Assembly: GCF_019880245.1 (NCBI RefSeq)
Contig: NZ_CP082287.1
Span: forward strand, 124,001-188,000
Direction of reading: 5' to 3'
Length of the DNA: 64,000 bases
Source of the DNA: Halobaculum roseum
GTDB lineage: Archaea > Halobacteriota > Halobacteria > Halobacteriales > Haloferacaceae
The translations under genes and the position numbers were made by a program. How positions within the stretch are numbered: the stretch's first letter is position 1; every line of letters starts with the position of its first letter. Below the pieces are notes generated by a model. That model ran no database searches. It was not told where the DNA came from and saw only the letters and a list, made by a program, of their open reading frames with translations. This document shows positions 43,425 through 51,414 of the stretch, in pieces.

Positions 43425-43730
43425 CTACTCGCTGTCCACCTCGATTGATTCCACAGCGATCGCGTCCATCATCGGATTCCCATCTACAGCCGCGAACACG
43501 ACTTCCTCAACGGTATGACCAGCTCCCCATGAGAGTCGCATCTCCCCATCGTCGCCGGCGAGATCGAGGACGCGAATCTCCTCGCCCGGGCCGGGATGCT
43601 CGGTTTCGACGCTCGTGACCTCGTAGGGCTCCCCGTTGATCTCCAGCGTCAACCCGGGCTCGATATCGTCGAACGCGGGTAGGCGATCACGGAGGTCAGC
43701 GACGGTGACGGACATGGATTGGTGTGACAT
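43425..43730 (-). CDS. Hypothetical small beta-rich protein
   Basis: 101 residues, or 96 from ATG 43715 (MSVTVADLRDRLPAFDDIEPG). Strongly acidic, with GLTLEINGEPYEVTSVETEH and VLDLAGDDGEMRLSWGAG, suggesting a small beta barrel. No family recognised. Haloarchaeal codon bias supports a real gene. Confidence 0.6.
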   Translation of the reverse strand: MSHQSMSVTVADLRDRLPAFDDIEPGLTLEINGEPYEVTSVETEHPGPGEEIRVLDLAGDDGEMRLSWGAGHTVEEVVFAAVDGNPMMDAIAVESIEVDSE

Positions 43731-43761
43731 TGGTGGTGACTTGAATCGGGCGTTTGGCTAG

Positions 43762-43947
43762 CTATTCGACCTGCGTGGTGACGACCAACTTCGGGGGCTC
43801 TCCTCGTGGCGTTGCGTCGACGATCGACCCACAGTAGCGCTCCAGTGTCCGGAACACGGCGGGCGATGCGCGCGCTCCCCGCAGCGTCGCCTCGAGCGTC
43901 CACCCTGTACGCGTCCAGATATCGGCTGGAGATGTCGACGCCGAGCA
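43762..43947 (-). pseudogene. Fragment related to the 49230-49484 gene
   Basis: A 61-codon minus-strand frame without start ends in GWTLEATLRGARASPAVFRT, then IVDATPRGEPPKLVVTTQVE. The gene at 49230-49484 ends in GWVVETTLDRASIPTEVLQT, then VVDASPQGPANMIVTATI. The alignment of GW-ET/ATL, VF/VL-T-L and VDA-P-GP shows a shared family. The N-terminal half is missing here. The two copies flank the 44-49 kb gene run, one on each side. Confidence 0.6.
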
Positions 43948-44030
43948 TCAGCATCCAATCGCCAGCAGTAATTGGGCTTCTGCTAATCCGCTAGCACGAA
44001 GTATTTATACTTGCTATTTAGAAAACATGT

Positions 44031-44597
44031 ATGGGACTATTTGAGACCTTGTTTAATTCGTCCACCAGCGATCACGTCCCCCAGTCAGAGCAGCCGGATC
44101 AACACGAGAGATTACCCGACGAGAAGTACAACGTCGCTTACCCCGTAGCCGCTCGCCGTGAAGAACTCACAGCGTTGGAACAGCTTCTTGAATCCGAACA
44201 AGACTCACCAACAGCCTTCGAGGCTGATCCGTTTCTCGGAGATATTATCGAGGACATGGAGCAGGAGGAAGGATACCCACTTCGCCTTCGTACATCCAGT
44301 GAAAGGCTCGTTGACGATGTCCGGGAGTACCTAGAATATTGGAATGAACAGGTTGATGGTCAGATCGGTACGATCTGGTGGCCCATTGGGGCGGATACGA
44401 CGTTCCGCTTGTATCTCCATTACTTAGAGGTCCGAGCCGATGCAGAGGACGATCAGTTTTCGTTCCCGGAGTCCGCTGGACAGGTTCACACCCTCGTCCA
44501 ACGCGGTCTCACCACGATGGAGGATGACGACAATTCGAAGCTTGCTCTAGTACACAAGCGAGATATTCCACTAGAAGAGTTCACAGAAGATCAGTGA
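44031..44597 (+). CDS. Hypothetical protein, first gene of the Shedu-containing run
   Basis: 188 residues, acidic, soluble. It opens with MGLFETLFNSS and has a helical N-terminal part (ARREELTALEQLLESEQD) and a mixed C-terminal part (TIWWPIGADTTFRLYLHYLE). No motif recognised. An AT-rich promoter-like stretch (TATTTATACTTGC, about 44002-44014) lies about 17-29 bp before the ATG. The next gene starts 118 bp downstream. Confidence 0.6.
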   Translation: MGLFETLFNSSTSDHVPQSEQPDQHERLPDEKYNVAYPVAARREELTALEQLLESEQDSPTAFEADPFLGDIIEDMEQEEGYPLRLRTSSERLVDDVREYLEYWNEQVDGQIGTIWWPIGADTTFRLYLHYLEVRADAEDDQFSFPESAGQVHTLVQRGLTTMEDDDNSKLALVHKRDIPLEEFTEDQ

Positions 44598-44715
44598 CGC
44601 ATACCATGATGAAGGAGAGGATCGAGCGGACAGGTTGCGTTATTGATGTGAGTGTTTGCGAATTCTCTGAGGTTACCCACAAGGAAAGCAGGATGCTACC
44701 AGGGCCAGTCGAGAA

Positions 44716-45468
44716 ATGAGCGAAGATGCATCTCTTCCGCCGGCACTTCAACCGGACTTCCACATCGCGGAACGCGTCCGAAACCGGATGGAGACCTTCC
44801 CTCGAAAGTTCCGCGAGTTGGGTGAAGGAAACCGTCTGGCGAATCTCCTCCGCAAGACGCAGACACTCGAAGGCGCACCGCTGGAGCAGGCTCCGGAAGT
44901 ATTCACCAAGCAGTATCTCATCGAGCCGGTACTGGATGGATTAGGATACCTGAATCCCGTCTCTGAAGCGTACGCAGGCGATGGGCCTCACTTTATCAGA
45001 GAACCGAGCACCTATGATGGAGTGGAACCGAGGCGGCCAGACTACCTATTGAAGAATATTGACTCCTCGGCTACTTGTATTGTGGAAGCAAAGGCGGCCA
45101 ACAGAGAGCGGATGGATGGCGCGAAGCGGTGGGCCACCAAAGGTATCGACAAGTACCTCAAGGAAGATACATTCTGTAAATACCTGCGAACAGTCGACCT
45201 ACAGTACTTGATCGGCATCGGAACTGATGGGCTCCGCTGGACTCTGTGGGTGAAGGATCTCGAAACAGACCAGACAGTCGAAGCCTGCCCGAAGGTGGAT
45301 ATCTCACCGGCGATAGATCGAATTGCCCGCCGTTTGGATGTTACCGATGGCGATCTGCCCGACAATGGAGGCACGGAGGTTGAACGTGAGTTGCTATACG
45401 ACGAGTTTGTACCAGCGTTCGCAGCTGCGAACCTGCTTGATCACTCGAAATCCGTTCTTGATACATGA
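44716..45468 (+). CDS. PD-(D/E)XK-type nuclease-like protein (type I R N-terminal-like)
   Basis: 250 residues. The active-site pattern is RRPDYLLKN (Asp) followed by ATCIVEAKAAN (E-x-K) 13-15 residues on, with a preceding TKQYLIEPVLDGLGYLNP helix like that of HsdR-N domains. LIGIGTDGLRWTLWV continues the fold. It lacks helicase motifs, so it may cleave or only bind DNA. It is the second gene of a six-gene same-strand run ending in a Shedu nuclease. Confidence 0.72.
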   Translation: MSEDASLPPALQPDFHIAERVRNRMETFPRKFRELGEGNRLANLLRKTQTLEGAPLEQAPEVFTKQYLIEPVLDGLGYLNPVSEAYAGDGPHFIREPSTYDGVEPRRPDYLLKNIDSSATCIVEAKAANRERMDGAKRWATKGIDKYLKEDTFCKYLRTVDLQYLIGIGTDGLRWTLWVKDLETDQTVEACPKVDISPAIDRIARRLDVTDGDLPDNGGTEVERELLYDEFVPAFAAANLLDHSKSVLDT

Positions 45469-45561
45469 GTGAGCACAGGGGATATATCCGTACTGCGGTG
45501 GATAATCTGAGAGAGAACTGGGTAGCAAAGTATATCCAATAGTTCTCTCAATGGCCTGTCA

Positions 45562-46590
45562 ATGGGTATTGAGGATGAAGACGAGTTCTCATACGATGGC
45601 CAGCTCGTTTTCAATGGGCTTCACACCACCACCGTTCTTGATGCAGATTTCGATTTCGAGGAAGTCGTTGATACTGAGTTGATTAATTTCAGCCCGGGAA
45701 CGATGAGCCAGCCTGGGCGGGGCTACACCACCATTCCGTTTCTCGAACTGCTGGAAGAAGAACCGCGTGTGAGCGACAGTCTTCAAGCATCTCTTGGAGA
45801 GATCAAAACACTCCGGTATATCGAAGAGCAGTGGGAAGAGCTTGAGGTTGAGATCGATGGAGTAGTCGAGGAGAAACCGACAAAGGCTGGACAATCCACA
45901 TTTGACGCGTATTGGGCACGGCCGGACTTCCTCTTCGTTCGTGGAGACAAGACCAACGCACGGCTCGCAAAGCAGCTACTTGAATCGACGCTCAACGATT
46001 ACATCGAACTCGATCCAGTCACGTTTTCTCCGGATTTCCTACTGTGGCTGTTTTCCCAGGAGAAGAACCAGCAGTCCCTCCCGGGACAACTCTCGGTCAA
46101 CATGCTCACTGATGCGAAGTTCGAAGGCGACGAGCCAGATTTATTCGGGAAGCAGGGACGAGTTTCTGATTCCACAGACGTCACTAAATCTATCCCTGTC
46201 CTCATGGGCGTTCTGCGGCAGATGGGAATCGTCGAACTTGAGGGCGTATTCAACTTAGCAGGGATGTTCGTCCGTGCCCGGATTTCCTCTGAGGGCCGGG
46301 TACACATCCTCGCCGATCACGCAATCGAAGGCTCTCCCGACATCGAACGAATGGCGATATCGATCGCGTTCTTGCAACAGTTCACAGAGCTCTACGGAGA
46401 ATGGAAACAGATGGACGGTGAACAGCGCTATCCGCCTGAGCAATTCTTTATCGATATCTACGAAGAGTGCGACCGCCAAGGTGTTGACATCCAGTTCTCG
46501 ATCGACCAAGTGATAGAAGAGTACCGCCAGAAGGGAGGCCCCGAAGAATACCAGCAGTACCAAGCGGGACTTACGGAATACACTGATTGA
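45562..46590 (+). CDS. Hypothetical 342-residue protein of the Shedu-containing run
   Basis: No family recognised. The N-terminal half is beta-rich (DGQLVFNGLHTTTVLDADF). The middle has STFDAYWARPDFLFVRGDKT and FSPDFLLWLFSQEKNQQSL. The C-terminal half is mixed (GVFNLAGMFVRARISSEGRV, a VHILADHAI strand, helices). The ARPDFLFVRGD element could be a sensor or binding domain. It starts 93 bp after the nuclease-like gene and ends 53 bp before the next gene. Confidence 0.6.
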   Translation: MGIEDEDEFSYDGQLVFNGLHTTTVLDADFDFEEVVDTELINFSPGTMSQPGRGYTTIPFLELLEEEPRVSDSLQASLGEIKTLRYIEEQWEELEVEIDGVVEEKPTKAGQSTFDAYWARPDFLFVRGDKTNARLAKQLLESTLNDYIELDPVTFSPDFLLWLFSQEKNQQSLPGQLSVNMLTDAKFEGDEPDLFGKQGRVSDSTDVTKSIPVLMGVLRQMGIVELEGVFNLAGMFVRARISSEGRVHILADHAIEGSPDIERMAISIAFLQQFTELYGEWKQMDGEQRYPPEQFFIDIYEECDRQGVDIQFSIDQVIEEYRQKGGPEEYQQYQAGLTEYTD

Positions 46591-46643
46591 GAGATGCTGG
46601 AACCATGGGGTCTATCTAGTGTCGGACACAATATTAGGCTACT

Positions 46644-47282
46644 ATGAGTGTAACCAACCTCCGCCGTGCTGGGGAAATTGACCCCCAAGTAATCGGCTCG
46701 CTCGGTGGAGTTGGTCACACGAACCTCACGATTGAGTCCGTCCAGCAGATCGACTGGGAACCTCTTGTTGAGAATCATCCCTATCCCGAGCAAGTGGTCT
46801 TCACCGGTGAGGCAACATACGACGAGCCCTCGAACTATACCAACGGCCGTGAGATCCACTTAGACTTTGAGTTGCGTACTGGTTCCCGTCTATTCCTGCT
46901 AGAATTTCAGACAGACATTGATTCCGTCGAGTCTGTTACGACGCTCTTCTCACAAGCGGCCGACGAGAGCGTCACCATCTATCGGAATCTCCACGCACCA
47001 GAGGATGCTCTCTGGAGTTTCCTTGAACAGGCCGATCGAGTAATCAACATCACAGTTCTTGACGAGGGAGAAGAGGTGTCGTACCGAGAAGTCGAGGATG
47101 TAGCCGCTGCAGATGTGATAGGCTCGTATGCGATCGAGTCCGCAGAGGTCGGGTTCAATTACAATGACGCCTCTGTATACGTGAGATACCGAGACGGCAG
47201 TCTTCAGGTCGAATCTGACGCTGATGACGGAGAAGAATACGTAATCCAACTCTTCGAGCGTGAAGTTCTGGGGCCTGCGTAG
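46644..47282 (+). CDS. Hypothetical 212-residue protein of the Shedu-containing run
   Basis: No family recognised. It appears beta-rich throughout: EIHLDFELRTGSRLFLLEFQ, RVINITVLDEGEEVSYREVE, SVYVRYRDGSLQVESD. Acidic and soluble, with no signal peptide or membrane span. Only 6 bp separate it from the following membrane protein gene, so the two are probably translated together. Confidence 0.6.
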   Translation: MSVTNLRRAGEIDPQVIGSLGGVGHTNLTIESVQQIDWEPLVENHPYPEQVVFTGEATYDEPSNYTNGREIHLDFELRTGSRLFLLEFQTDIDSVESVTTLFSQAADESVTIYRNLHAPEDALWSFLEQADRVINITVLDEGEEVSYREVEDVAAADVIGSYAIESAEVGFNYNDASVYVRYRDGSLQVESDADDGEEYVIQLFEREVLGPA

Positions 47283-47288
47283 TAATTC

Positions 47289-47921
47289 ATGGCCAGCGGC
47301 GATCTCACGTATGGCCAATCAGTCTTTCTCGTCCTCCGCGAGCTCTTTTCGGAGTATAATCAAACAGACCTCGGTCCGGGAGTCATTACCCTCTCAACAA
47401 TCATCTACTGGGGGTCCTCTACGTTGAGTGCAGGTTTGCTCAAGACAAGTGTTCGTCTCGCGATCGTCGGTCTTGCGCTTGGCTCATTCGGATACGTCTA
47501 TGTTTCAGAACGGCCATTCGGAGTGGACATCTCTTGGACTCCGACGCACATCGTCGACGGAACACGGTCTCCTGACAAAATGTCCGAGACGCGCGGAAAC
47601 GCCTTGATTCAACAGAGTTCTACGCTCATCCACGGTGAAATTCAGTTTTCGAAGTTCACCAATGGGTTCGATTTTCAAGTTGAGACATCGTCTGAGTTGT
47701 CAGCAGAATTCGAGTCAATCCCGCGCCGTGAACACGATTACGATCCGGAGTCAAATCGGCTCAAGTGTCAAAATATGTCTGAGCGTTCGTTCCCAATCAA
47801 ATTAGAAGTCTATCCGCGTTCGACCGCTCGTGAAGTTGGACGCTACCACTCGCTCCAGTTGGTCGACGTTGAAACGGAATCTGTGCTAATGGATGTCGAC
47901 GTTATCGACGTACGTGGGTGA
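47289..47921 (+). CDS. Membrane-anchored hypothetical protein of the Shedu-containing run
   Basis: 210 residues. The N-terminus holds hydrophobic stretches (LGPGVITLSTIIYWGSSTLS and VRLAIVGLALGSFGYVYV), then a soluble beta-rich domain (STLIHGEIQFSKFTNGFDF, then SFPIKLEVYPR). A membrane component in a nuclease operon suggests an effector or sensor at the envelope (inference). The stop overlaps the Shedu start by 4 bp. Confidence 0.62.
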   Translation: MASGDLTYGQSVFLVLRELFSEYNQTDLGPGVITLSTIIYWGSSTLSAGLLKTSVRLAIVGLALGSFGYVYVSERPFGVDISWTPTHIVDGTRSPDKMSETRGNALIQQSSTLIHGEIQFSKFTNGFDFQVETSSELSAEFESIPRREHDYDPESNRLKCQNMSERSFPIKLEVYPRSTAREVGRYHSLQLVDVETESVLMDVDVIDVRG

Positions 47922-49033
47922 CATTGAACATTGAATCGTGTATCTTGGGCAAGGTTTATTTAGTATTAATCATACGCCAATTTGTGAATTTAGATTACAC
48001 ATTCGAAGGAGAATCATACGAATTAGAGATTCCACTTGAAGATAAAAGTCGCTTGACCCACATCGCACAGTTCCCACTTAAGAACGGGCCAGAGACTTTC
48101 AAATTTGTCCACATATTTGGGATCAAAGCCTCAAGTACCGGTAAGAAGATCGTTGTCTTCTGGAAAGCTGAGAAGAGTGGTTACCGGTTAGAGGCCGTTG
48201 AGGAAACACAATTTGAATGCCAACCGGATGAGGTCGAAAAACTGATCTCTCTTCTTGATGAGATTGAGGAACTAACCGATCTTGACCGCGGGACCCACGT
48301 TATTCTCAAAAAGGATTCCCCATCAACGGAGGCCATCATCGGTGCGATAGAGAGCATTACCACCGCAGATTCAGAAGTCGGTAGAGAGTTTGTTATTGAA
48401 CTTATCCGGAGTGTGAGTGAGATCAGCGCTGAATTTGATGATGTCTGGGAGTTCGACGACGAGATCCCCGATGAGGTGGTTGACCTAGAATATCTTATCA
48501 CCCGTGTTCGTGCCCAAAGGGCGTTAGAGGAGTTCCGAGGTTTGATACAGAGAAATGAAGAAGAGAAAGAATACCAAGATTTCCTTGAGAATAATCCATG
48601 GATATTCGGTGGAAGGTACGTAGATAATCGTGAAGAGAGACACCTCACTAGAGATGAGGAGGTTGACTTTTGTTTAGAAACAGTAGACGGGTACTTTGAT
48701 ATCTTTGAAATAAAACGGCCTGGACATACTGTGATGATAGAGGATAGGTCTCATGACAATTTCGCCCCCAGCTCCAAAGTTTCAAAAGCAGTTACCCAGG
48801 TGCAGTCTTATATCGCAGAAATTGAGGCAAGCCGAGATGAAATACTCCGTAGGGATAAAATGGATATTCTCAAGCCCCGTGGGACAGTTGTAATCGGGAG
48901 TGATATATCAGAAGATGAGCGAGAGGGTTTGCGCCTCTATAATAGCTTCCTAAATCAGGTTGATGTGGTGACATATAGTGAAGTTGCCCGAAAGGGTGAG
49001 AGACTAATTGAGCATTACGAAGTTACAACATAA
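47918..49033 (+). CDS. Shedu (SduA/DUF4263) anti-phage nuclease
   Basis: 371 residues from GTG 47918, which overlaps the upstream stop (GTGA). The C-terminal Shedu domain reads EYQDFLENNPWIFGGRYVDN, EVDFCLETVDGYFDIFEIKR (the Asp and E-x-K of a PD-(D/E)XK nuclease) and VTQVQSYIAEIE, ending in the VVTYSEV region. The N-terminal 200 residues form a separate beta-rich and helical sensor part. The gene is much AT-richer than its neighbours (48541-48600 is about one third G+C by hand count), a sign of recent transfer. Confidence 0.87.
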   Translation: MTLNIESCILGKVYLVLIIRQFVNLDYTFEGESYELEIPLEDKSRLTHIAQFPLKNGPETFKFVHIFGIKASSTGKKIVVFWKAEKSGYRLEAVEETQFECQPDEVEKLISLLDEIEELTDLDRGTHVILKKDSPSTEAIIGAIESITTADSEVGREFVIELIRSVSEISAEFDDVWEFDDEIPDEVVDLEYLITRVRAQRALEEFRGLIQRNEEEKEYQDFLENNPWIFGGRYVDNREERHLTRDEEVDFCLETVDGYFDIFEIKRPGHTVMIEDRSHDNFAPSSKVSKAVTQVQSYIAEIEASRDEILRRDKMDILKPRGTVVIGSDISEDEREGLRLYNSFLNQVDVVTYSEVARKGERLIEHYEVTT

Positions 49034-49229
49034 GTCAAATTTTGGACGTGAAGTAAACCAAAACCACAGTTCCAGCTCTCTCCAAACTCTCGCGGTAGCA
49101 CGCAAACAAGCGACTACCACCGTCCGGAACCCTTCGGAACCCTCCACGCCGGATACATCCTGACCACACTCCCACCATCAGGTGTGCCATCGCCCCAACT
49201 CCCACTCAAAAACTACGACTGCGACCGAC

Positions 49230-49484
49230 TCAGATCGTCGCGGTCACGATCATATTCGCCGGCCCCTGCGGACTCGCATCGACGACGATCGCGCCGCCAG
49301 CTGCCAGCGTCTGCAACACCTCAGTCGGAATCGACGCACGATCCAACGTCGTCTCGACGACCCAGCCATCGTGAGCGCCGACACCAGGAGCGAACACGTC
49401 GACGGCGACGACTGACTGGTTCAACGCGAGGGTGTCAACGAGCCGGTCAGCTTGGCGGCGCTGCTCGACGCGGCAGTTGCTCAT
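49230..49484 (-). CDS. Hypothetical haloarchaeal protein, coupled to a zinc ribbon gene
   Basis: 84 residues from ATG 49484 (MSNCRVEQRRQADRLVDTLA). The second half (GWVVETTLDRASIPTEVLQT, then IVVDASPQGPANMIVTATI) is a small alpha/beta domain also found in the fragment at 43762-43947. Function unknown. The start overlaps the upstream zinc-ribbon stop by 4 bp (ATGA). Confidence 0.7.
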   Translation of the reverse strand: MSNCRVEQRRQADRLVDTLALNQSVVAVDVFAPGVGAHDGWVVETTLDRASIPTEVLQTLAAGGAIVVDASPQGPANMIVTATI

Positions 49485-49603
49485 CGGTCTGCAGGAACTG
49501 CGTGCTCGGTCTCGCACCGCGAGCAGATGCGAGCGTCGCCCTCACCGCGAAGCATCGAGGAGCCGCAGCCCGCGCAGGTGACGCCGTAGACGCGGGCGCT
49601 CAC
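49481..49603 (-). CDS. Very small zinc ribbon protein
   Basis: 40 residues from GTG 49603. MSARVYGVTCAGCGSSMLRG is followed by ARICSRCETEH, giving two CxxC pairs 16 residues apart in a rubredoxin-like layout. It is directly coupled to the 49230-49484 gene by a 4 bp overlap. Haloarchaea are rich in zinc-finger microproteins with regulatory roles, which is the likely class. Confidence 0.65.
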   Translation of the reverse strand: MSARVYGVTCAGCGSSMLRGEGDARICSRCETEHAVPADR

Positions 49604-49850
49604 GCCGACCACCTCGGTGGCCTTGGAATGTGGTTGTCGTCGGTATCCTTATTCGTCGAGTCGCCGTTTGCAGGCGACGGGCTTGCTTGGTTCATAGCAG
49701 ACGCAGGCACAGCCCGGCTCCGGTGTTCCAACCACCGGGGCGATTCTGAGACAGATTCACCCGAAGAGGCCCGTCTGTGCCTGCCAGATCAATGTACTAC
49801 TAGTCACATAATATTTTTGCCTATGGGCAACTGTTTGGAGATACAGGTAG
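49604..49850. promoter_or_regulatory. 247 bp spacer with two hairpins
   Basis: GTCGCC-GTTTGCA-GGCGAC (49670-49688) and CCGGTG-TTCCAAC-CACCGG (49720-49738) are perfect short stem-loops. The second begins with CCGGTGTTC, a word repeated at 50439 and 53237. An AT-rich box (CACATAATATTTTTGCC, near 49804-49820) precedes the winged-helix gene at 49851. Confidence 0.5.
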
Positions 49851-50078
49851 ATGCCCGCTGGGAAAATGAAGATCACCGATTCAGAGATTCTCGAGTATTT
49901 TCAGAGTTCACAAGATCCCTGTTTCAGTGCGGGAGAGTGCTCGGAAGACTGGGGGATGTCCTCCGAAGGAGCTCGGAAACGGTTGAACGAACTAGTAGAT
50001 CGTGGGGAGTTGGAATCGAAGAAACCTGGCCACAGAACCCGAATTTACTGGTTGTCCGAGGCCGACGTGGAGGCATAG
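49851..50078 (+). CDS. Short winged-helix regulator, convergent with a paralogue
   Basis: 75 residues. ITDSEILEYFQSSQDPCFSA, then CSEDWGMSSEGARKRLNELV and the wing GELESKKPGHRTRIYWLSE. It is a single winged helix without an extra domain. The opposing gene at 50045-50305 has the same order of elements and the two 3' ends overlap by 34 bp, so they are inverted paralogues. Confidence 0.68.
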   Translation: MPAGKMKITDSEILEYFQSSQDPCFSAGECSEDWGMSSEGARKRLNELVDRGELESKKPGHRTRIYWLSEADVEA

Positions 50079-50305
50079 TATTCTCTCCCCTCACGCGTTA
50101 TCCAGTATACACGCGTCCGCCTACCGGGCTTTTTGCTGTCAAGATAGCCGTCTTCAACAAGTTCGTTCATCCTGCCACGAGCCCATTCATCACTCTTGTC
50201 GAAGTATTCGGATACCTCAGAGACGAACAGGACCGGGTCAGGCGTCTCTATGAACTGCCTGAGAATATCGACTTTTGTGTGAGATGGATCCGGCCCTCTG
50301 GTCAC
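50045..50305 (-). CDS. Short winged-helix regulator, convergent with a paralogue
   Basis: 86 residues. VDILRQFIETPDPVLFVSEV, YFDKSDEWARGRMNELVEDG and the wing YLDSKKPGRRTRVYWITREG. About half of the positions match the 49851-50078 protein. Overlapping transcripts from the two genes would be complementary at their ends, which may matter for control. Confidence 0.7.
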   Translation of the reverse strand: MTRGPDPSHTKVDILRQFIETPDPVLFVSEVSEYFDKSDEWARGRMNELVEDGYLDSKKPGRRTRVYWITREGREYYASTSASDNQ

Positions 50306-50421
50306 AGAATACGATTATTTGTTCGGGATATGAATCTGATTACCGAAATCTGTTGGCTATGGGCAATAGTTAAGTGCAGTACAGCATATGAGCAGACAAG
50401 CGACGCTACGCGGCGAACCCG

Positions 50422-50469
50422 CCCACGCATAACGGCGGCCGGTGTTCCAGCACCGAACCGCCGCGTGGG
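50422..50469 (+). promoter_or_regulatory. Three-tier hairpin in the leader of the zinc-finger/PadR operon
   Basis: Outer stem CCCACGC (50422-50428) with GCGTGGG (50463-50469), middle stem GGCGG (50434-50438) with CCGCC (50458-50462), inner stem CGGTG (50440-50444) with CACCG (50451-50455) and loop TTCCAG. All pairings are perfect. It ends 44 bp before ATG 50514, so it is probably part of the mRNA leader or an operator region. The inner part contains the recurrent CCGGTGTTC word. Confidence 0.6.
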
Positions 50470-50513
50470 GTCGCAAGCAGCACGGAGCGGTCAATTCCGC
50501 TCCAGCAAGCGAC

Positions 50514-50822
50514 ATGAGCACAACACGCCCCACCCGGCTTCAACGTGCCGGACACGACGACGAACAACCCGCAAACTACCTCGTCGGCGCGCGCCGCAAC
50601 TCCCGAGCTCACCACCCGGATCCCGACGACCCGGACACCCCACACTGCCGCGCCGGGCTCCAGCACACCGACACCGACTGGACGCGCGCTGACCCAGACG
50701 ACTACGACGGCCCCATCTGTCAGTGGTGCGCGCCCGACCCCGACCCCCACGCGTACGACAGCCGCTACGCACACCTTCGCCACGCCAGCCCTGACGCACT
50801 GAACACGGAGGCAACCCGATGA
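50514..50822 (+). CDS. Hypothetical His/Asp/Cys-rich protein, first gene of an overlapping operon
   Basis: 102 residues from ATG 50514. It is rich in Asp, Pro and His (AHHPDPDDPDTPHCRAGLQH, then GPICQWCAPDPDPH), with HC and CQWC metal-ligand candidates, probably a small zinc protein. The stop overlaps the next start by 4 bp. It heads a run of overlapping genes 50514-52660. Confidence 0.6.
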   Translation: MSTTRPTRLQRAGHDDEQPANYLVGARRNSRAHHPDPDDPDTPHCRAGLQHTDTDWTRADPDDYDGPICQWCAPDPDPHAYDSRYAHLRHASPDALNTEATR

Positions 50823-51064
50823 ACCGCCTCACCACCCACTGCCCCGAGTGCCTCCACTGCGGCGGGCACGTCTCCGAGCGGTTCGCGCGTGTCTTCGGCG
50901 ACGACGCCGATCGCGTCCACCGCTGTCAGGCCTGTGACTCGATGCCCCGCCTCTCGCGAGGCAACGCCGCCGGCAAGCCCGTCCCCAACCGCATCGACCC
51001 CGAAGACGACCAAGACCGTCAACACGGTACTCGTACTCGCGCCACTGGAGGTGTCGCCCAGTGA
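50819..51064 (+). CDS. DUF7563-type zinc finger protein
   Basis: 81 residues. The core CLHCGGHVSERFARVFGDDA, then RCQACDSMPRL, has two CxxC pairs and is similar to the protein at 19671-19826. The tail is polar. Starts and stops overlap both neighbours by 4 bp, so translation of the operon is coupled. Confidence 0.75.
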   Translation: MNRLTTHCPECLHCGGHVSERFARVFGDDADRVHRCQACDSMPRLSRGNAAGKPVPNRIDPEDDQDRQHGTRTRATGGVAQ

Positions 51065-51414
51065 GCGTCCACGCTACCCCACCGATCACAGACGGTGGCA
51101 CCATCACCCACCCCACGTGGACGGAACTCACCGCCTTCGAAGGCAACGTCCTCTACGCAATCGCTCGACTCGAACGCGACGATCCACTCACGTACGGCTT
51201 GGCTATACGCGATGTCCTCGAGGAGTACTACACCAAGCCGATCAACCACGGTCGACTCTACCCGACGCTCGACGATCTCGCTGATCAGGGCCTCATCACG
51301 AAGACGAGCGTCGACGATCGTACGAACAAGTACAAACTGACCGACGCAGGCTACGAGCTTCTCAGCCGTCGCCGCGACGAACTCACAGCCGTGCTCACGG
51401 AGGAGGACCAATGA
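51061..51414 (+). CDS. PadR-family transcriptional regulator
   Basis: 117 residues from GTG 51061. LTAFEGNVLYAIARLERDDP, VLEEYYTKPINHGRLYPTLD and LADQGLITKTSVDDRTNKYK are the helix, recognition helix and wing of PadR proteins. KLTDAGYELLSRRRDEL forms the dimer helix. It overlaps both neighbours by 4 bp. Likely controls its own operon. Confidence 0.85.
   Translation: MSVHATPPITDGGTITHPTWTELTAFEGNVLYAIARLERDDPLTYGLAIRDVLEEYYTKPINHGRLYPTLDDLADQGLITKTSVDDRTNKYKLTDAGYELLSRRRDELTAVLTEEDQ

Noticed and set aside
49184-50692. Long open plus-strand frame over several small genes
   Set aside because: Composition is basic and Ser/Arg-rich. It crosses hairpins and opposes the better supported zinc-ribbon and winged-helix genes.
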